Assembly: GCA_022393335.1 (NCBI GenBank)
Contig: JAJEKB010000790.1
Location: 194,897 to 258,896, forward strand
DNA: 64,000 nt
Source: Macrotrachela quadricornifera
Lineage: Eukaryota; Rotifera; Eurotatoria; Philodinida; Philodinidae
Reading direction: 5' to 3'
Shown: positions 1-13,173 of the stretch, piece by piece
How positions within the stretch are numbered: the stretch's first letter is position 1
Layout of the letters: the number at the start of each line of letters is the position of its first letter
Made by a program: the position numbers and the translations under genes
The notes under the pieces: generated by a model
The model's input: only the letters and a program-made list of their open reading frames with translations
Databases searched by the model: none
Told to the model about the DNA's origin: nothing

Positions 1-162
1 AACTCAAATAAATCGTACATAAAGAACCCTGGAAGTCTACTCTTTTCAACTATACAATTCAAAGTTTAATACCCTTAGTCTATCAGAAAGTTATTGAAAA
101 TTCAGTCACGACTATTTAATCCTATTCGAAATATTATCATTGTTAATTTCTTTTTATTTTAG

Positions 163-3100
163 CACCTTATTCATCACATATGTTTCCACAACAACCTCAA
201 AATTTTCATCCTGATCATGGATTATCTTCATCTACAACAACAATTCCACCAAGTATATATTAAATTAAATATCTTTTTTTTTCTGCTAACAATTTTTATA
301 TTAATTTTTAGATGCTATTGAATGTCAATCATGTTCTCGTAATGCTCGATGTGAAAATCAAGGCAATGGATATTGTTGTCGTTGTCTTTTTCCATATCTT
401 GGTTCGGGAATTCGATGTGAACGAGCTGGTAAATTTAGTTTTTTTTTGTTCTTTCATTATTTTTATACATATTTTAAAAACAGAAAATTATCCAGTTGTG
501 GGAAAAGTTAATGGAACAATTAATGGTCATAAAATTGATTCTGAATTACAAGGTTATGTTTATATTGAAGATGGACGTATACATAATTCACTTTATAATA
601 TACCATTAATTTATTCTAATTTTCAACAATTATTACCTTTATATAATACAATATATTGGTTATTTGGAACAATTCATCGATTTTCTGACCCAATTGAGAA
701 TGGTTTTGCATTAACAGGTTATTTTTAAGAAAATCTTTTTTTTTTAAATACATTAATTTTTTGTGTATATTTTAAAATAGGTGGTATAGTAAATCGTTCA
801 GCATTAATACGTATATATGAAGTTGATAATACAACAGAACAATCAGTTTTAAATATTGAACAATATTTTCGTGGAATTGAATCAGGTGTTCTTTATGTTG
901 ATACTTATATAAATGGTAGTCTTCCACATCCTGAAGGAAATCTATCTGTTACAATTGGAAATAATAATATTAAATATATTAAACGATCATTAGGTCATTA
1001 TGATGCAAAATCATTAATAAGTTATTCATTAATATCAAAAATTGATACAAATACAAGTATAACATATAATATGAGTTATGAAATTGAAGATAATTTAATA
1101 TTTTATGAATGTCCACATAATCCACATCGATCATCAAAAGAAGTAGTTGTATCAAATCATGATAATCATGTATATCATTCAATTGAAGATACAACTATTC
1201 GATTTTTTTCAATAGCTAAATTTGGTACTGAAGGTATAGAAAAATAAATATAAATTTTGAAAATAAAACAGAAAAAAAAAATCAATTTTTTTCATTTAGC
1301 TCCAAAATTTGATCCATGTGATTCATCACCATGTCATGGATTTGCTCAATGTATACCAAATTTTGAACAAAATTCTTATGAATGTAAATGTAATCCAGGT
1401 TTTCTTGGTGATGGTATACGTCGTTGTGATGGTAAAAAAAAACTAAAAATTTAATATTTTATTTTCTTAATTGATTTTTAATAGATATTAATGAATGTAT
1501 TCAATCACCATGTCATCCAAATGCAATATGTACAAATACATATGGAAATTTTACATGTGAATGTAAACGAAATTATATTGGAAATGGATTTTTTTGTAAA
1601 TCAATTAATGATGAACGTAAGTTATTTATTTTTCTAAAGAATGTTCGAAATTTTGTGTTGGTTTCTGTTTACAATAGAACGAGAACTAATGTAATTTGAT
1701 ATTCTTTCAGCAAATCTTTTGAAAAAAAAGAAAATCATATTATCGATAGCTTATAAAATAAGAAAGCTAGAGAGAAAATAAAAAATTTAATAAATATATT
1801 TTTTTTAGTTGAAACATGTGTTACAAAAATTTGTCCACAATTTTCTACATGTATACAAGATCCTCATACAAGACAAGCACGTTGTTTATGTAAAGAAGGT
1901 TGGCAAATGACTGATGATCATGAAAATCATGTTAATGGAAATTATAAATCAATATGTAAACCAAAACAATGTAATGAATATTATAATTGTGATACAAATG
2001 CTAATTGTCTTATTAATGAAAATACACAAAAATATGAATGTATATGTAAACCAGGTTTTTATGGTGATGGATATTCATGTACAGCACATTTTTGTTCATC
2101 AGATGGTGATTGTGGATATAATGCACATTGTTTACCTGATGAACAACGACCTGGTTTTAGTAAATGTGTTTGTGATCCAGGTTATCTTAATGATGGAACA
2201 ACATTTTCAACTTGTGTTAAAGATGGTAATTAATAAATTTAAAAAAAAATATTTATTTATTTCGGATTATTTTTAGTAATTTCATGTAATATTGAAAATA
2301 AATGTCATGTTAATGCACAATGTATATATAATGAACGTATAGATCGACATGTATGTTTATGTCGAACTGGTTATAAAGGTGATGGAATAACATGTCGACA
2401 TGAACGTAAAGATTATTATTTTTGAAATAAAACAAAAAATAAGATTGTGAATGTAATTTTTTAATATAGATTCTTGTCTTGAAAATGCTACAATATGTTC
2501 ATCATCAGCTGCTTGTGTTTATGATCCAATTTTACAAGATAATGTTTGTTCATGTCGAGATGGTTATGTTGGTGATGGAATACAGTATGAATGATTTTTA
2601 TAGAATTAGTTAATTAAAATAAATAAAATTCTTCTTTTATCTTGAAAATTTAGTTGTGCTGAAACACTTGGTGGACCAAAAGAACAATTTTTAATTGTTA
2701 ATCAAGGACAAACTATATTAAAAGTACCTTTAACAGCATCAGGTACAACGATTAATGATGATAATCGTATTCTTTATGTTCCACGTATGTTAATTAAATA
2801 AAATATTATTTAAAAAAAAAAGTGAATATATATTTTAGGAATGCGTGCTGTGGGTATATCTACGGATTGTCGTCAACAATTTGTTTATTTTACTGATACA
2901 TCTGGAAAAACAATTCAACGAATGAAATATGATGGTAGTGAACAAAAAATAATTCTTAGTGGTAAGAATGAAATTGATTTAATAAAGAAGAAAAAAAAGA
3001 AATATTTATTTATTTATTTATAGACCTTGGTAGTCCAGAAGGTATTGCTATTGATTGGATATCACGTTTAGTATTTTGGACAGATTCATCATTAAAACGT

Positions 3101-3933
3101 TTGGAAGTAGCGAAATTAGATGGTAGCTTACGTAAAGTTCTTCTTGATAAAAATATTCAAAATCCACGTGGTATTGCTGTTAATCCTGAACTTGGGTTTG
3201 TTAAAATATTCTTTTAACAAAAAAAATAAATAATTATATTAAATTATTTATTTTTAGATATGTATTTTGGACAGATTGGAATCGACAAAATCCACGTATC
3301 GAACGAGCTAATATGGATGGTAGTGAACGAAAAATACTTGTTTCAGATAAACTTGGTTTACCAAATGGTCTTTATTATGATCATCATCGTCGAGAATTAT
3401 GTTGGGGTGATGCAAAAATGAAAACAATTGAATGTGTAAGAGATGATGGATCAAATCGACGTATAATTTTAACTGATCAAACAACAATGATATTTGGTCT
3501 TAGTGATGGTCTTCAATATGCATATTGGACAGATTGGTCAACGTAAAAAATTTTAAATTAGAAAAAGAATCTCTTAAAAAATCTTTTTATTTTTAGAAAT
3601 AAAATTGGTCGAATTGATAAAACACCAAGCCGTACACCGGATAGTATTCTTTTACCAGCAGGTGGAAATGGAAAATTATATGGATTAGTTACAGTCAAAG
3701 ATTCATGTCCAAATGATAGTAAAGAAGAAAAAGAAAAATTTTATATTTATTTATTTATTTATGTTTTAGTTAATAATGTTTGTGGAGAAAATAATGATTG
3801 TGCAACAGGTCAATTATGTTTACCTAATTTAAGTCTTCGTGCTAAACGTGTTTGTCAATGTGCTGATAATGCTGGATTACAATGTCTTCTTCGAGAGCGT
3901 CCACCACCGCCGCCACCAATTCAATTTGACTAG
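163..3933 (+). CDS. NID: Nidogen (entactin), 3' part, about 15 exons
   Basis: Basement-membrane glycoprotein that bridges laminin and collagen IV outside the cell. The gene enters from the left edge, so the N-terminus is missing; the first exon seen begins after an AG at 161-162. Domain order: an EGF-like module (312-429), a nidogen G2 beta-barrel (482 to about 1232, with the family sequence GKVNG and a segment ending in NGFALTGG), a run of Cys-rich EGF-like modules (about 1301-2583, including the calcium-binding-type start DINEC), a YWTD/LDLR-class beta-propeller (about 2653-3718, with repeats such as YWTDW and [12 protein letters not shown]), and a final Cys-rich module (3770-3930) ending in a proline run before TAG. 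This order matches animal nidogens. Introns are about 50-70 bp except one near 1617-1809. Family call is strong; vertebrate NID1 versus NID2 cannot be assigned. Confidence 0.9.
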
Positions 3934-4300
3934 AATTTTTTTATTCTTATTTCATTACCTCCTTTTTTCTTTTTGTTTTCATTAGTATAACTATTTGTCA
4001 TTTATTATTATGTAATATTTTCTGATTTTTGTTTTTCTTATAATGTTCGAGTAAATTATATGTTAATATTGGATAGATATCGCTAGTAATCTATCGATAT
4101 TAAAAAAAAAAGAAAAAGATTAACGAATGAGGCAAAGAGAATCGTATCATATGTATAGACATATGAGTCATGGAAATAAATAAAAAAAACCCAAATGTAT
4201 GTTGGAAAAATACATATTTGTAAAAAACAAAAAATTTGAGATCGTTGTATGATATATATATAATAGTTTTTGTAAATAATCGATATATTTAGATGATAAT
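3934..4300. other. Nidogen 3' UTR and short spacer
   Basis: 367 bp between two same-strand genes, AT-rich, with no gene. It contains an acceptor-like ATATATTTAG ending at 4290, just before the PARP-gene ATG at 4301, so trans-splicing of the downstream gene is possible. Confidence 0.4.
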
Positions 4301-7300
4301 ATGAATCAAATAAGTTCAAAAATTGATCGAAAAAATTCAAATGATGATAATATTGAGTCAGATCGTTTATCACCACCAATAAAACGACATTGTCAAACGT
4401 CAAATTCCAAATTATGTCTTCCAAATCAATCATCATCATCATCATGTGATTTTATTGATCTAACACCTGATAATAACGGTGAATGTAAATCATGTGGAAA
4501 ACCAGAAATATTATTAAGAACATTTAATTGTCCATCATCACATTATTTTTGTTTAAATTGTATTTTTAATTGGACACAAAAACATGTTCAAGTAAATAAA
4601 TATAAAAGAATAAAAAAAAAAAACGTTTTTTTTTTATATTATATTTTAGACAAAAACACCACCGATATGTTTAGTTATTGATTGTGGTTATTCATTAAAA
4701 ATTGAAGATCTTAATGATTTACCAATTCCTATAAAAGATCATCAAATACTTCTTCAATTAATTGAACTTAAAATAAATGATAATAGTAATAATAATAATC
4801 AAATAAATAATCTTCGTATTAAATGTGACAAATGTTATTTATATATTGATCAAGAAAATTTTTTTATACATCATAATGAATGTCTTGGACGTTCATTAAC
4901 AATTCCATGTGAAATATGTTATTGTCCAATATTATTTAGTGAATATGAACAGCATATGTTATTATGTAATAATGATGATAATTCAGCATTAATACAATTT
5001 TTATTTAAACATTTACAAAATCCAAATATTGATGAAAAAATGATTAAAATATTTATTTGTACATGGCAACGAAAACATCGAGAAGCAATTGATATTTATG
5101 AAATAATTGAAGAATTTAATCAAACAAATAGTATGTTTTTATTTGATAAAAAAAGAATATTTTCTTTATTAATTTTATTAATTTTTAAAGTAGCTTTATC
5201 AAATGAAACATGTGATATTTGTAAACATACTACTCAATCTGATGAATTCTATTTTGTTAAATGTAATGATAATCATTCATCATGTTTATTATGTTATAGA
5301 CAACATGTACAAAATTCAGTAAGTAAAAAAAAATATAAAAGATATTATTTTTTTTATTGATTTCTTTTTACAGATGAATAATAATCAAATATTAACGTGT
5401 CATCAATGTGGTTATCATTTACAAGATAAAGATTTATCTGAAATTCGTGTATTTACACAAGAACAAATAATTTTATATCAAAACTATCAAAATAAAAAAG
5501 TTATAGAATTATATAGTGAACTTTATGGTTCAGAAGATTCGCCAAATACAAATTCTTCTATTCCACAGCAACAACAACAACAACATGGAACAACAATAAC
5601 AAATAATGATAATATATCTGGTTGTAAATGTGAATTATGTTTAAAACCACAATTATATGGAAATATATTTGTATTAAATTGTAATTGTAAAATATGTTAT
5701 GATTGTTTTGCTAATGAAGTTAATCGACAACGAACAATAACAGATGAATTACTTAGTTAGTTTTACTTTTTTTTTTAACCATCGAAAAGATTTTTGATAA
5801 AATATTTGCATCCTCTTACAGATAGTGAAGAAGTATTAACACAACTATAAATTAATATCTGAGATTTATAATGCTTTTTTTTCAAATATAAACTCAAATA
5901 TTTTGTATCAAAACTGAAAAGAGCATGTTTTTGGTCGATGCTCTATGTTTCTATGCGAAGATGCTGAGAATTGTCGGATTCAATAGCCAAAAGTGCTTTG
6001 TAATATAAGGTATTCGATTAAATTCTAGAATTTACTAATGTGAAAATAGAACCATTGCGTTGAGATCTGTTATTCATTTACATATATGTGAACAAAAATT
6101 TCAATATGTAATTGTAGATTACAACGGTGAAAATATCCTTTTTAAACCTTCCAAAGGTTTTCTTACTTTTTTCAAAGCAAAATCTGACATAAAACTTTTG
6201 AGTTTATATACGAAATGAGCATAAAAACCTCGATTCTAATTCCTAGAGTTTAAAACTTCTTAACTATCTGTAAGGACATGTAGATAGTACAAACATTTTA
6301 TCTAAAAAATTTTCTAATCATATGTTTTTCTAGTTTGTACAATTTGTCGTACTCCAATAAAACATAATGATTTATCAAATTTACGTTTATCACTTCCAGA
6401 AGTTCAATCAATACAATTATATCAACAAGGAAAATTATTTGAATCTGAACATGCAATACATTTAAATAGACAAAAATCTAATCAGGTTGTTTATTTTTTT
6501 TTTCTCTTGTAAAATTTTTATTTTATTTTATATTTATTTATATAGTTAACCAGTAATAATGATAATAACAATAATGATGATGATGATGATGATGATGATC
6601 TTGATATATTACTTTTAAATCAACAACAATGTTTGCCAAAATATTGGACATTACCAATGTTAACAAATTTTTCCCGTCATGTACTCGATGTACAATCAAC
6701 AGAATATAAATTTGTATCTGATAAATTTTATCAAAGTTGGGCAAATGTTAGAAATCAATATCCTGTTCCTTTTCCAGCTCCAGCTCCAGCTCCTCTTCCT
6801 CCTCCTATACAAGTACGACCGCCACCATCAGGTCTTATTCCACCATCAACCATTCCTCCGCCATCATCTTATCACACAGGATTATTTCAACCACTCGCTC
6901 CAATTCAAGTTCCTCTTAATAATAACAATGGATCTATAATAAATCAATCACAACAACCACCACCAACTCATGGTTATGGGACTTTACCACATGCAATACC
7001 TTTTCGAATGAATACAATAGTACCATTACCACCATCAACACAATTATCCGCTCCTCCTCTTGCTCACAGTTCTTTTGTTCAACAACAAATGTATCCACCT
7101 AATATTCCTTATGTACCACAAAATGCTCCATTTGCCTTACCTAGACGTAATCCAACAGCATCTTCTCGTCGAGCTCGAATGGTTAATCCTGATAATGGTC
7201 AACCAAAAATAATTCAAATAGAACGAGTACAAAATCAACGATGGTATAAACAATATGCAGCACATGAATGTGAATTTCGACAAAAATTAGGCAAACAAAG

Positions 7301-7887
7301 TGAACAATGGCTTTTTCATGGTTAATAATAATTAAATTTATTTATTTATGTATCTATTTTTTATTTCTATAGGTTGTGATGAACGATCATCAAAAAATAT
7401 TGAAGTTGAATGTTTTAATCGTTCATATGCTGGTCAACATGGTCAGTAGATATGAAAAAAAGAATTAAAACATAAAATAATTAGAAAATTTTTTTGTTGT
7501 TCTGTTCTTTTTTAGCTGTAGCTTTTGGACAAGGATGTTATTTTGCACGTGATTCTGTCTATAGTCATAGTTATGCATCACCTGATCGTAATGGTATTCG
7601 ACGAATGTTTCTTAGTAAAGAATATTTTATTTTTTCAAATTTTTAATTAATATTATCTTTTAGGTCGAGTTCTCGTTGGTAATACAACAGTAGGAAATTC
7701 AACTATGCGTGTAGCACCACCTGGTTTTGATACAACTAGTGATGGTCAACAAAGTATTTTCGGTATATCCTTTGTTATTTATCTTTTGTTTTTAGAAAAA
7801 TTCTTTATTTTTATTTTTATTTTTTGTATTATAGTAACATATCATGATTCTCAAGCTTATGCTGAATATTTGATAAATTATCGGTGA
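4301..7887 (+). CDS. RING/C2HC zinc-finger and PARP catalytic domain fusion, predicted mono-ADP-ribosyltransferase
   Basis: Ten exons (4301-4591, 4650-5130, 5191-5318, 5374-5755, 6334-6485, 6546-7320, 7373-7441, 7516-7614, 7664-7762, 7835-7887) sum to 2529 bases, an intact 842-residue frame. The N-terminal half has a RING-like Cys/His cluster (CKSCGK ... HYFCLNC), two C2HC fingers (CDKCY..H..C and CEICY..H..C), a second RING-like cluster (CDICKH ... CLLCYR) and a third (CELCLK ... CYDCF ... CTICRTP). Then come an Asp run, a Pro-rich linker and a C-terminal PARP fold. The fold has FHG (NAD-binding His), GCYFAR (Tyr), RVLVG and the terminal QAYAEYLI motif. The position of PARP1's catalytic Glu is Ile (SIFVTYHD), as in PARP10-type enzymes, so mono- rather than poly-ADP-ribosylation is inferred. 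The RING-like modules suggest ubiquitin binding or ligation, unproven. One intron (5756-6333) is ten times longer than the rest. An acceptor-like AG lies at 4289-4290, 10 bases before the ATG. Confidence 0.85.
5756..6333 (+). other. Unusually long intron in the RING-PARP gene
   Basis: 578 bp against about 50-70 bp for the gene's other introns. Reading frame joins correctly across it (ELL|ICTICRTP). AT-rich, no coding frame, no clear inverted ends, though a transposable-element origin is plausible. Confidence 0.55.
6568..6600 (+). repeat. (GAT)n microsatellite coding an Asp run
   Basis: In-frame GAT repeats in exon 6 of the RING-PARP gene code a poly-Asp stretch, preceded by AAT repeats coding Asn. 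Confidence 0.75.
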
Positions 7888-8473
7888 TTAAAAAGTAAAG
7901 AACAAATATAGATTATTTTGTTTATTATATTTGAAATTTCATTTCTATTATAAATCATGTATAAAACAATCATTCAGTGGATGTTTTCTCTCTCGCTCTT
8001 CTTTCTCTTTTTTTTACGTGCATTCTTGTTATTTTGATTGTATAGCTTTGTTCTGTTTTTTTTTTTTTGTAAAAAAATTTTGTTTACTGTTTGATATTAA
8101 ACGAGAAAGTGTGTATGTATGAAATAAAAAGAAAGAATTTTTGTTATAAAAAAATCCTAATTAATTTAATAATAATTTTCATGAAATATTTCGTAAGAAA
8201 GGATGCTTTCGATGTACTGTACGACTTATTTTAGCACGCAGTTTGATAAATCATTAATGAATAATATATACGTTTGAAAATAGTCAAGGTTATATTTTTG
8301 TTAATACTTTTAACATGCTCGTGAAGGTTGAATGATCATAAATGAAAAATAAGGATAGATAAAAAAAAAAAGTGGCGAATATTACCTGAATGACAAGATC
8401 TATATTAACTATAACCATGTAAATAAACGCCCCATTCAAGTGAAGCAATCATTGAGTACATAATAGCTTTCAA
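7888..8473. other. Intergenic, no gene seen
   Basis: 586 bp of AT-rich spacer before the CDF transporter gene, with an AATAAA-type signal near 8122. The open frame at 7931-8122 is low-complexity. Confidence 0.5.
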
Positions 8474-10227
8474 ATGAGTGATATAGAATTTGATGAAACG
8501 GAAGTTTTACCGAAAAAAATTCGAAAAAAGTCAAGTTTTAGCAATAATGCTCCGAATCCAGTTCGACCGATTCGTTTAGTAGTCAGTCGTCAACGGGCAT
8601 TGAGAACAAACAGTAATGCTGCTTTTGTTCAAGAAGAAGAAACAGTAGATGAATCACAAATATCTGTTTCTCCATCTGATTATGGTTATATACAACACAT
8701 ACAAACTTATAAACCTTTATGTACACCAGATGATAAATCTCTGCCAAAAAACGTCAGGTAATTAATACTAAGAACTTGACAATAATTGGTAGAATTTTTT
8801 ATTTATCGATTTAGAAAATTCTATGAAGATCAATTGGAATTAATAACATCAATTGAAGATATTGTTTTGCCAAAAAGTAAAGAATCAGAAGATCATGATA
8901 CAGCTTATCAAAAACGGCAAAAACGAAATATTAAATTATTGACTACAATCACTTTAATTCTTAATATTGTCTGTACTATTATTTTTCTTTTTCTAACGAA
9001 TTATTATTTATTTTATATTAAAGATTCTTGTCATTCTCAAAATAGTTGCTGCAATAATATCAAAATCTCTTTCAGTTATTTCTTCAGTTGTCGATAGTGT
9101 TGTTGATCTTTTAACTAGTGTTATACTTATTTGGACAGATCGAAAAATCACTAAACGAGATGCTTATAAATATCCTGGAGGTCTTTTTTCATAAAATATA
9201 ATTATAAAATAAAATTTCAAATTTTTATCTCTTCTAGGACGAACACGTCTTGAACCAATTGCTATTGTTATTCTTTCTGTAATAATGTGTTCAGCAAGTG
9301 TACAAGTTATTTTTGAAAGTGCTGAAACACTAGAGCAAGATATTAAATATTTTACACATCGTCATAATGCTTCATCAACAGAAACATTACCTTTTATCGA
9401 TATGAGTATAGTACCTATTATAGCTATGGTTCTTACTATTGGTAAATTTTATTTCTTCTTATATTATTTAAAAAAATATAATAGAATTTTTTTTCAAGTA
9501 TCTAAAGCAATTCTATTCGTTTTATGTTATCGAATTAAAAATCCAACAATGTATGCTCTTGCTGAAGATAGTCGAAATGATGTAGCATCTAATGTTGTTG
9601 CACTTGTCTTTGGTCTTATTGGTATGATTTGTTCTTAATATTATTTATAGTCAAAATAGATAATATGAGATTAATTAGATATTTTTATAAAATTTCTAAT
9701 AATTAAATATATTAATTATTTTAGCTTCAAATGCTCTAAAGGGCAAGGTCAAACAAGAAGCTATTGTAGTCGATCCAGTTGGTGCAATTGTTATTTCTGT
9801 GTATATTATCATAGCTTGGATCCTACAAGCAAATAGTAAATATCATTTTTTTTTTTATTATAATCATTCTATAAAATTTATTTAATATACTATGATTATT
9901 TTCTTTTCTTTTTTTATAGGACAAATACGTAATCTGAGTGGTCTTTCTGCTGAACCTTCTTTTATTCAACGAATTACTCATTTCGTCTATAATTATCGTC
10001 CAAATGTAGTCACAAAAATTGATTCAGTTCAAGCTTTTCATTTGGGAACGAATTTTTTTACTGAAATTGATATTGGTTTACCAGGTTCGATGCCACTTTC
10101 TAAGGCTCATGATATTGGTGCAGAATTACAAGCTCAATTAGAAACACTTGATGATGTTGAACGAGCATTTGTTCATCTTGATTTTGAATTCTCACATATG
10201 CCAGCTAGTGAACATAAAGTCGTCTAA
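8474..10227 (+). CDS. Cation diffusion facilitator (CDF) transporter, Mn-CDF-like
   Basis: Divalent metal/proton antiporter of the CDF (SLC30/MTP) family, a multi-pass membrane protein. Seven exons (8474-8757, 8815-8968, 9024-9180, 9238-9441, 9499-9621, 9725-9835, 9920-10227) sum to 1341 bases, giving 446 residues. About 130 cytosolic residues are followed by six predicted membrane segments. TM2 holds SVVDSVVD and TM5 holds AEDSRNDVASN: both metal-site motifs are DxxxD, the pattern of Mn-CDF members such as plant MTP8-11, while zinc members usually have HxxxD. The sequence YPGGRTRLEPIAI after TM2 is also typical of that branch. The C-terminal cytosolic domain (from about 9950) contains the usual sequence ending VHLDFE. 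The usual His-rich loop of zinc transporters is absent. Substrate is inferred as Mn2+ (possibly Fe2+). Start chosen as the first ATG in frame. Confidence 0.88.
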
Positions 10228-10925
10228 ATTTTATTATTTTATATAAAAATATCTCATTCTGTTAATATGATCGTAATTAAGCAATAATAGTCTTCACCAA
10301 AGTAAAAAACTTTGTTTATTATTCATGATTAATAAATACTGAACTTAAAATTGTCATCTATTTATCTATGTTCAGTTTTAGATTATTCTCTTAATATTTC
10401 TCTTTGATTTAATCCAAAAAAAAAAGAATTCATTTCATTTATAATCAATAATCAATCTTAAAGAAATTAAGAATTAATATTATTAATTTGTCTTTATTCT
10501 ACAAAGTAAAGACAAAATAACACGTTTAAGTGAAACAAAATATTTTTCATAAATATTTTTATATTTTTCCTGTGAATAATAAAAAAAACAACAACAACAA
10601 ATAAACCAACCAATCATTTATATATAAATCAAAGTAATTTTTTTTAATATTTACTCATGGTTTCTTTTTGCAAGCTTTTGTCAGCTATTTAATGTTACAA
10701 AAAAACAGAAACATGTATAACAGAAGAAAAGACAGGAAAAAAAGAAATAATATCATTCCAAGAAGACAAAAGAAAAAGAGACAAAAGAAAATTTAGATTT
10801 CATACATACAAAAACGATTTTCTTTCCGTATGTCCAGATAGAGACAGAAGAAGAACGTACATACATTAAAGAAAGCGAGAAAGGAAGAAAAAAAGAAGAA
10901 GAAGAAAAACAAACAAATAAATTAA
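10228..10925. other. Convergent 3' spacer with a purine-rich tract
   Basis: Lies between the stops of the CDF (+) and Slingshot (-) genes. The plus strand of about 10700-10920 is strongly purine-rich (GAAAGAAAAGACAGG-like), i.e. a pyrimidine-rich 3' UTR of the Slingshot transcript. No gene. Confidence 0.5.
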
Positions 10926-13069
10926 TTAAATCATCGAATTTGGTCGAGGAGTTACATGTGATGTTTGTTTACCATGTTCAGTTGTTTGTCGAGGTAGAAT
11001 AACAACAGGACTTGATTTATTTGGAGATCGTGTTCGCATAAGTACTAGAGAATTTGTTGGTGGTAATTGTTCAACAGGTGTAGTTGGAGTACTTTTAGTA
11101 CCAATAGATGATGAAGATAATGCCGGTATAGTCACTATTTTTTTACCAATTATTGTTGTAGTTGTTTGACTATCATTTAATTTACTTCGAAATGTTTTAC
11201 TAAAAATAAATTTTAAAATGTAAAATCAAAAAGATTTTATTTTTTTTTCTTTACTTTGCTGCAAGTATTCCTTCATAAATAAGTAATTGATTTCTAAAAC
11301 CACCATTTGGATTGATACATGAACGTCGTTTTTTTACATGTTCCAAAGCATCAGCAAATGAATGATTGTTTTCTTTCATAAGATATGCTAATACCTAATT
11401 TGTTAAATAAATTTTTTTATTTGGACTTTTTTTCTTTAAGAAAAAAAAAAATTTTACCGTCGATGCCGATCGACTAATACCCATCTTACAATGAACTAAA
11501 CAACATTGATTATTAGCTCTAAATAAAATTATTTAATTATCGAAAAATAAAACAACAATTTGTTTTTTTTCATTTTACTTTGCTTCATTTATAAATCGAA
11601 ATGTTTTTTCCCATTCTTTTAATAAATCTGCATCATCATGATCATGTACACGAACATTTAAATATTTAAAATGACCAGGAAAAAAATTATCTATTTCTCG
11701 TGAAACATTCAATACATAACCAATATTATTTGCTCTTAATTCTTCAAAATTTGATGCATTCCATTCTGAACCAAGATATAAATGTGGTAAAATCATAGTT
11801 GGTTTATCCATTTGAGCTAGAATATGTAACATAACATCATCAATATACTGTTTATAAGGAGATAAAGACATTTGAAAGGCATTTTCTAATTGTTCACGTA
11901 ACTTAAAATAAAAATAAAAAATAAATTTTTATTTTTAATCAAGAAAAAAATAAAAATTTACAAATTTTGATGTCACTTCATCAAGATCAACTTGTAACAT
12001 AATTTCTTTTAATTTAACATGTATTCGAGCACGAAGTGTTTCTTCATCAGATGATAATCTAAATAAAAAAAACGTTTCTTCTTTTTCTTCTTTTAAATAT
12101 TCAAATTTTTAATTATATACGGTTGATATAAATGTGGTGAATCACTACGATGTGATAATATATCATCCATTTGATTCCATTCATTGACATAGATTTGATT
12201 TGAACGCATATCTGGATTACGATAATATTCAATCCAACTATGTGATAAACCATTATTAACAATATAATTATAAAGACGAGCTTGATTTGATGCTTTGTGC
12301 AAACTCTGATAAGCAGTCCTACAAACAAATAAAAATCTTATCCATAATTAAATAAAAAAAAATAAAAAGTATTTACCACAGAGCTTGTACGCTCACCGGC
12401 TTGAAAATATAGCATCGATCGTAAGAAGTTAATTTGAAACCACTAGATAAAATCATGAGAAAAATTTTTATACATCTTTTTTTTATAATATAAAAACTTA
12501 CCCATCACCGTCGAGTGTTATATCTAAATCGGCCCATATTGGTAATGTCATACCGATTGTAATCTCGTTTGTATCGACATCGAAACCAAGAATGGCCGAT
12601 CTATTCAATAAATAAATATTTTACTTTATTAATTAATATAAATATAAAAAGAATTTGATTTTACTCTTCTGTTTCTTGTCTTCCAACACATGTAACAATG
12701 ACTAGGTAACGAAAACGATTTGGAAAACCACTTTCCAATTGGACCATCTATTATAAATATAAATAAGAAAATAAAAAGATATATTAAAAATAGAATAAAA
12801 ATAAACTAACCAAAGTAAGGCGATCGTCGGGCCGCAGCAGTTTATACATCGAATCAAGATGTGCACGTAAATTTTCTAATAAAAAAAATCTTTCTATTAT
12901 TAATAATTAAAAAAAAATATATAATAGAAATACCTGCATTGCCCGCTACGATCCTTGCCAGATGACGGTCGATTGTATTAGTAGCTTCGGTGGCGATCGT
13001 TGTCAAATTTGAACTTCCATTTGTAGAAGGTAAAACAATCTCTTGATTTGACGACAATGGACTAGACAT
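10926..13069 (-). CDS. SSH: Slingshot-type cofilin phosphatase
   Basis: Dual-specificity phosphatase that reactivates ADF/cofilin by removing the inhibitory phosphate, so controlling actin turnover. About nine exons. The N-terminal Slingshot domain is clear (RRDD-like loop, [28 protein letters not shown]), followed by a DEK_C-type helical segment (DEVTSKFLREQLE) and the phosphatase domain ([25 protein letters not shown]). The catalytic loop [11 protein letters not shown] lies in the exon near 11462-11518. The C-terminus (stop at 10926) is a short Ser/Thr/Pro-rich tail, much shorter than in vertebrate SSH1-3. The ATG at 13069 gives MSSPLS; a competing start at about 13173 (M-A-T) could splice over the assembly gap onto the AG at 13064-13065 and keep frame, so the N-terminus is unsettled. 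Convergent with the CDF gene. Confidence 0.93.
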
Positions 13070-13078
13070 TAAAAAAAA

Positions 13079-13088
13079 NNNNNNNNNN
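13079..13088. other. Assembly gap (10 N)
   Basis: Ten undetermined bases flanked by A runs (about 8 on the left, 9 on the right), a likely homopolymer-induced break next to the 5' end of the Slingshot gene. True gap length is unknown. Confidence 0.98.
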
Positions 13089-13173
13089 AAAAAAAAAATG
13101 AAAAGAAAGGTTAAAAAAAAAAGAAAATGAGAATAATTCTGTTACTGTAATCATGACGTCTCACCTTGTCGCC

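Noticed and set aside
6679..6939. Alternative-frame ORF in the RING-PARP exon 6
   Set aside because: It is a shadow of the Pro-rich linker in the real frame.
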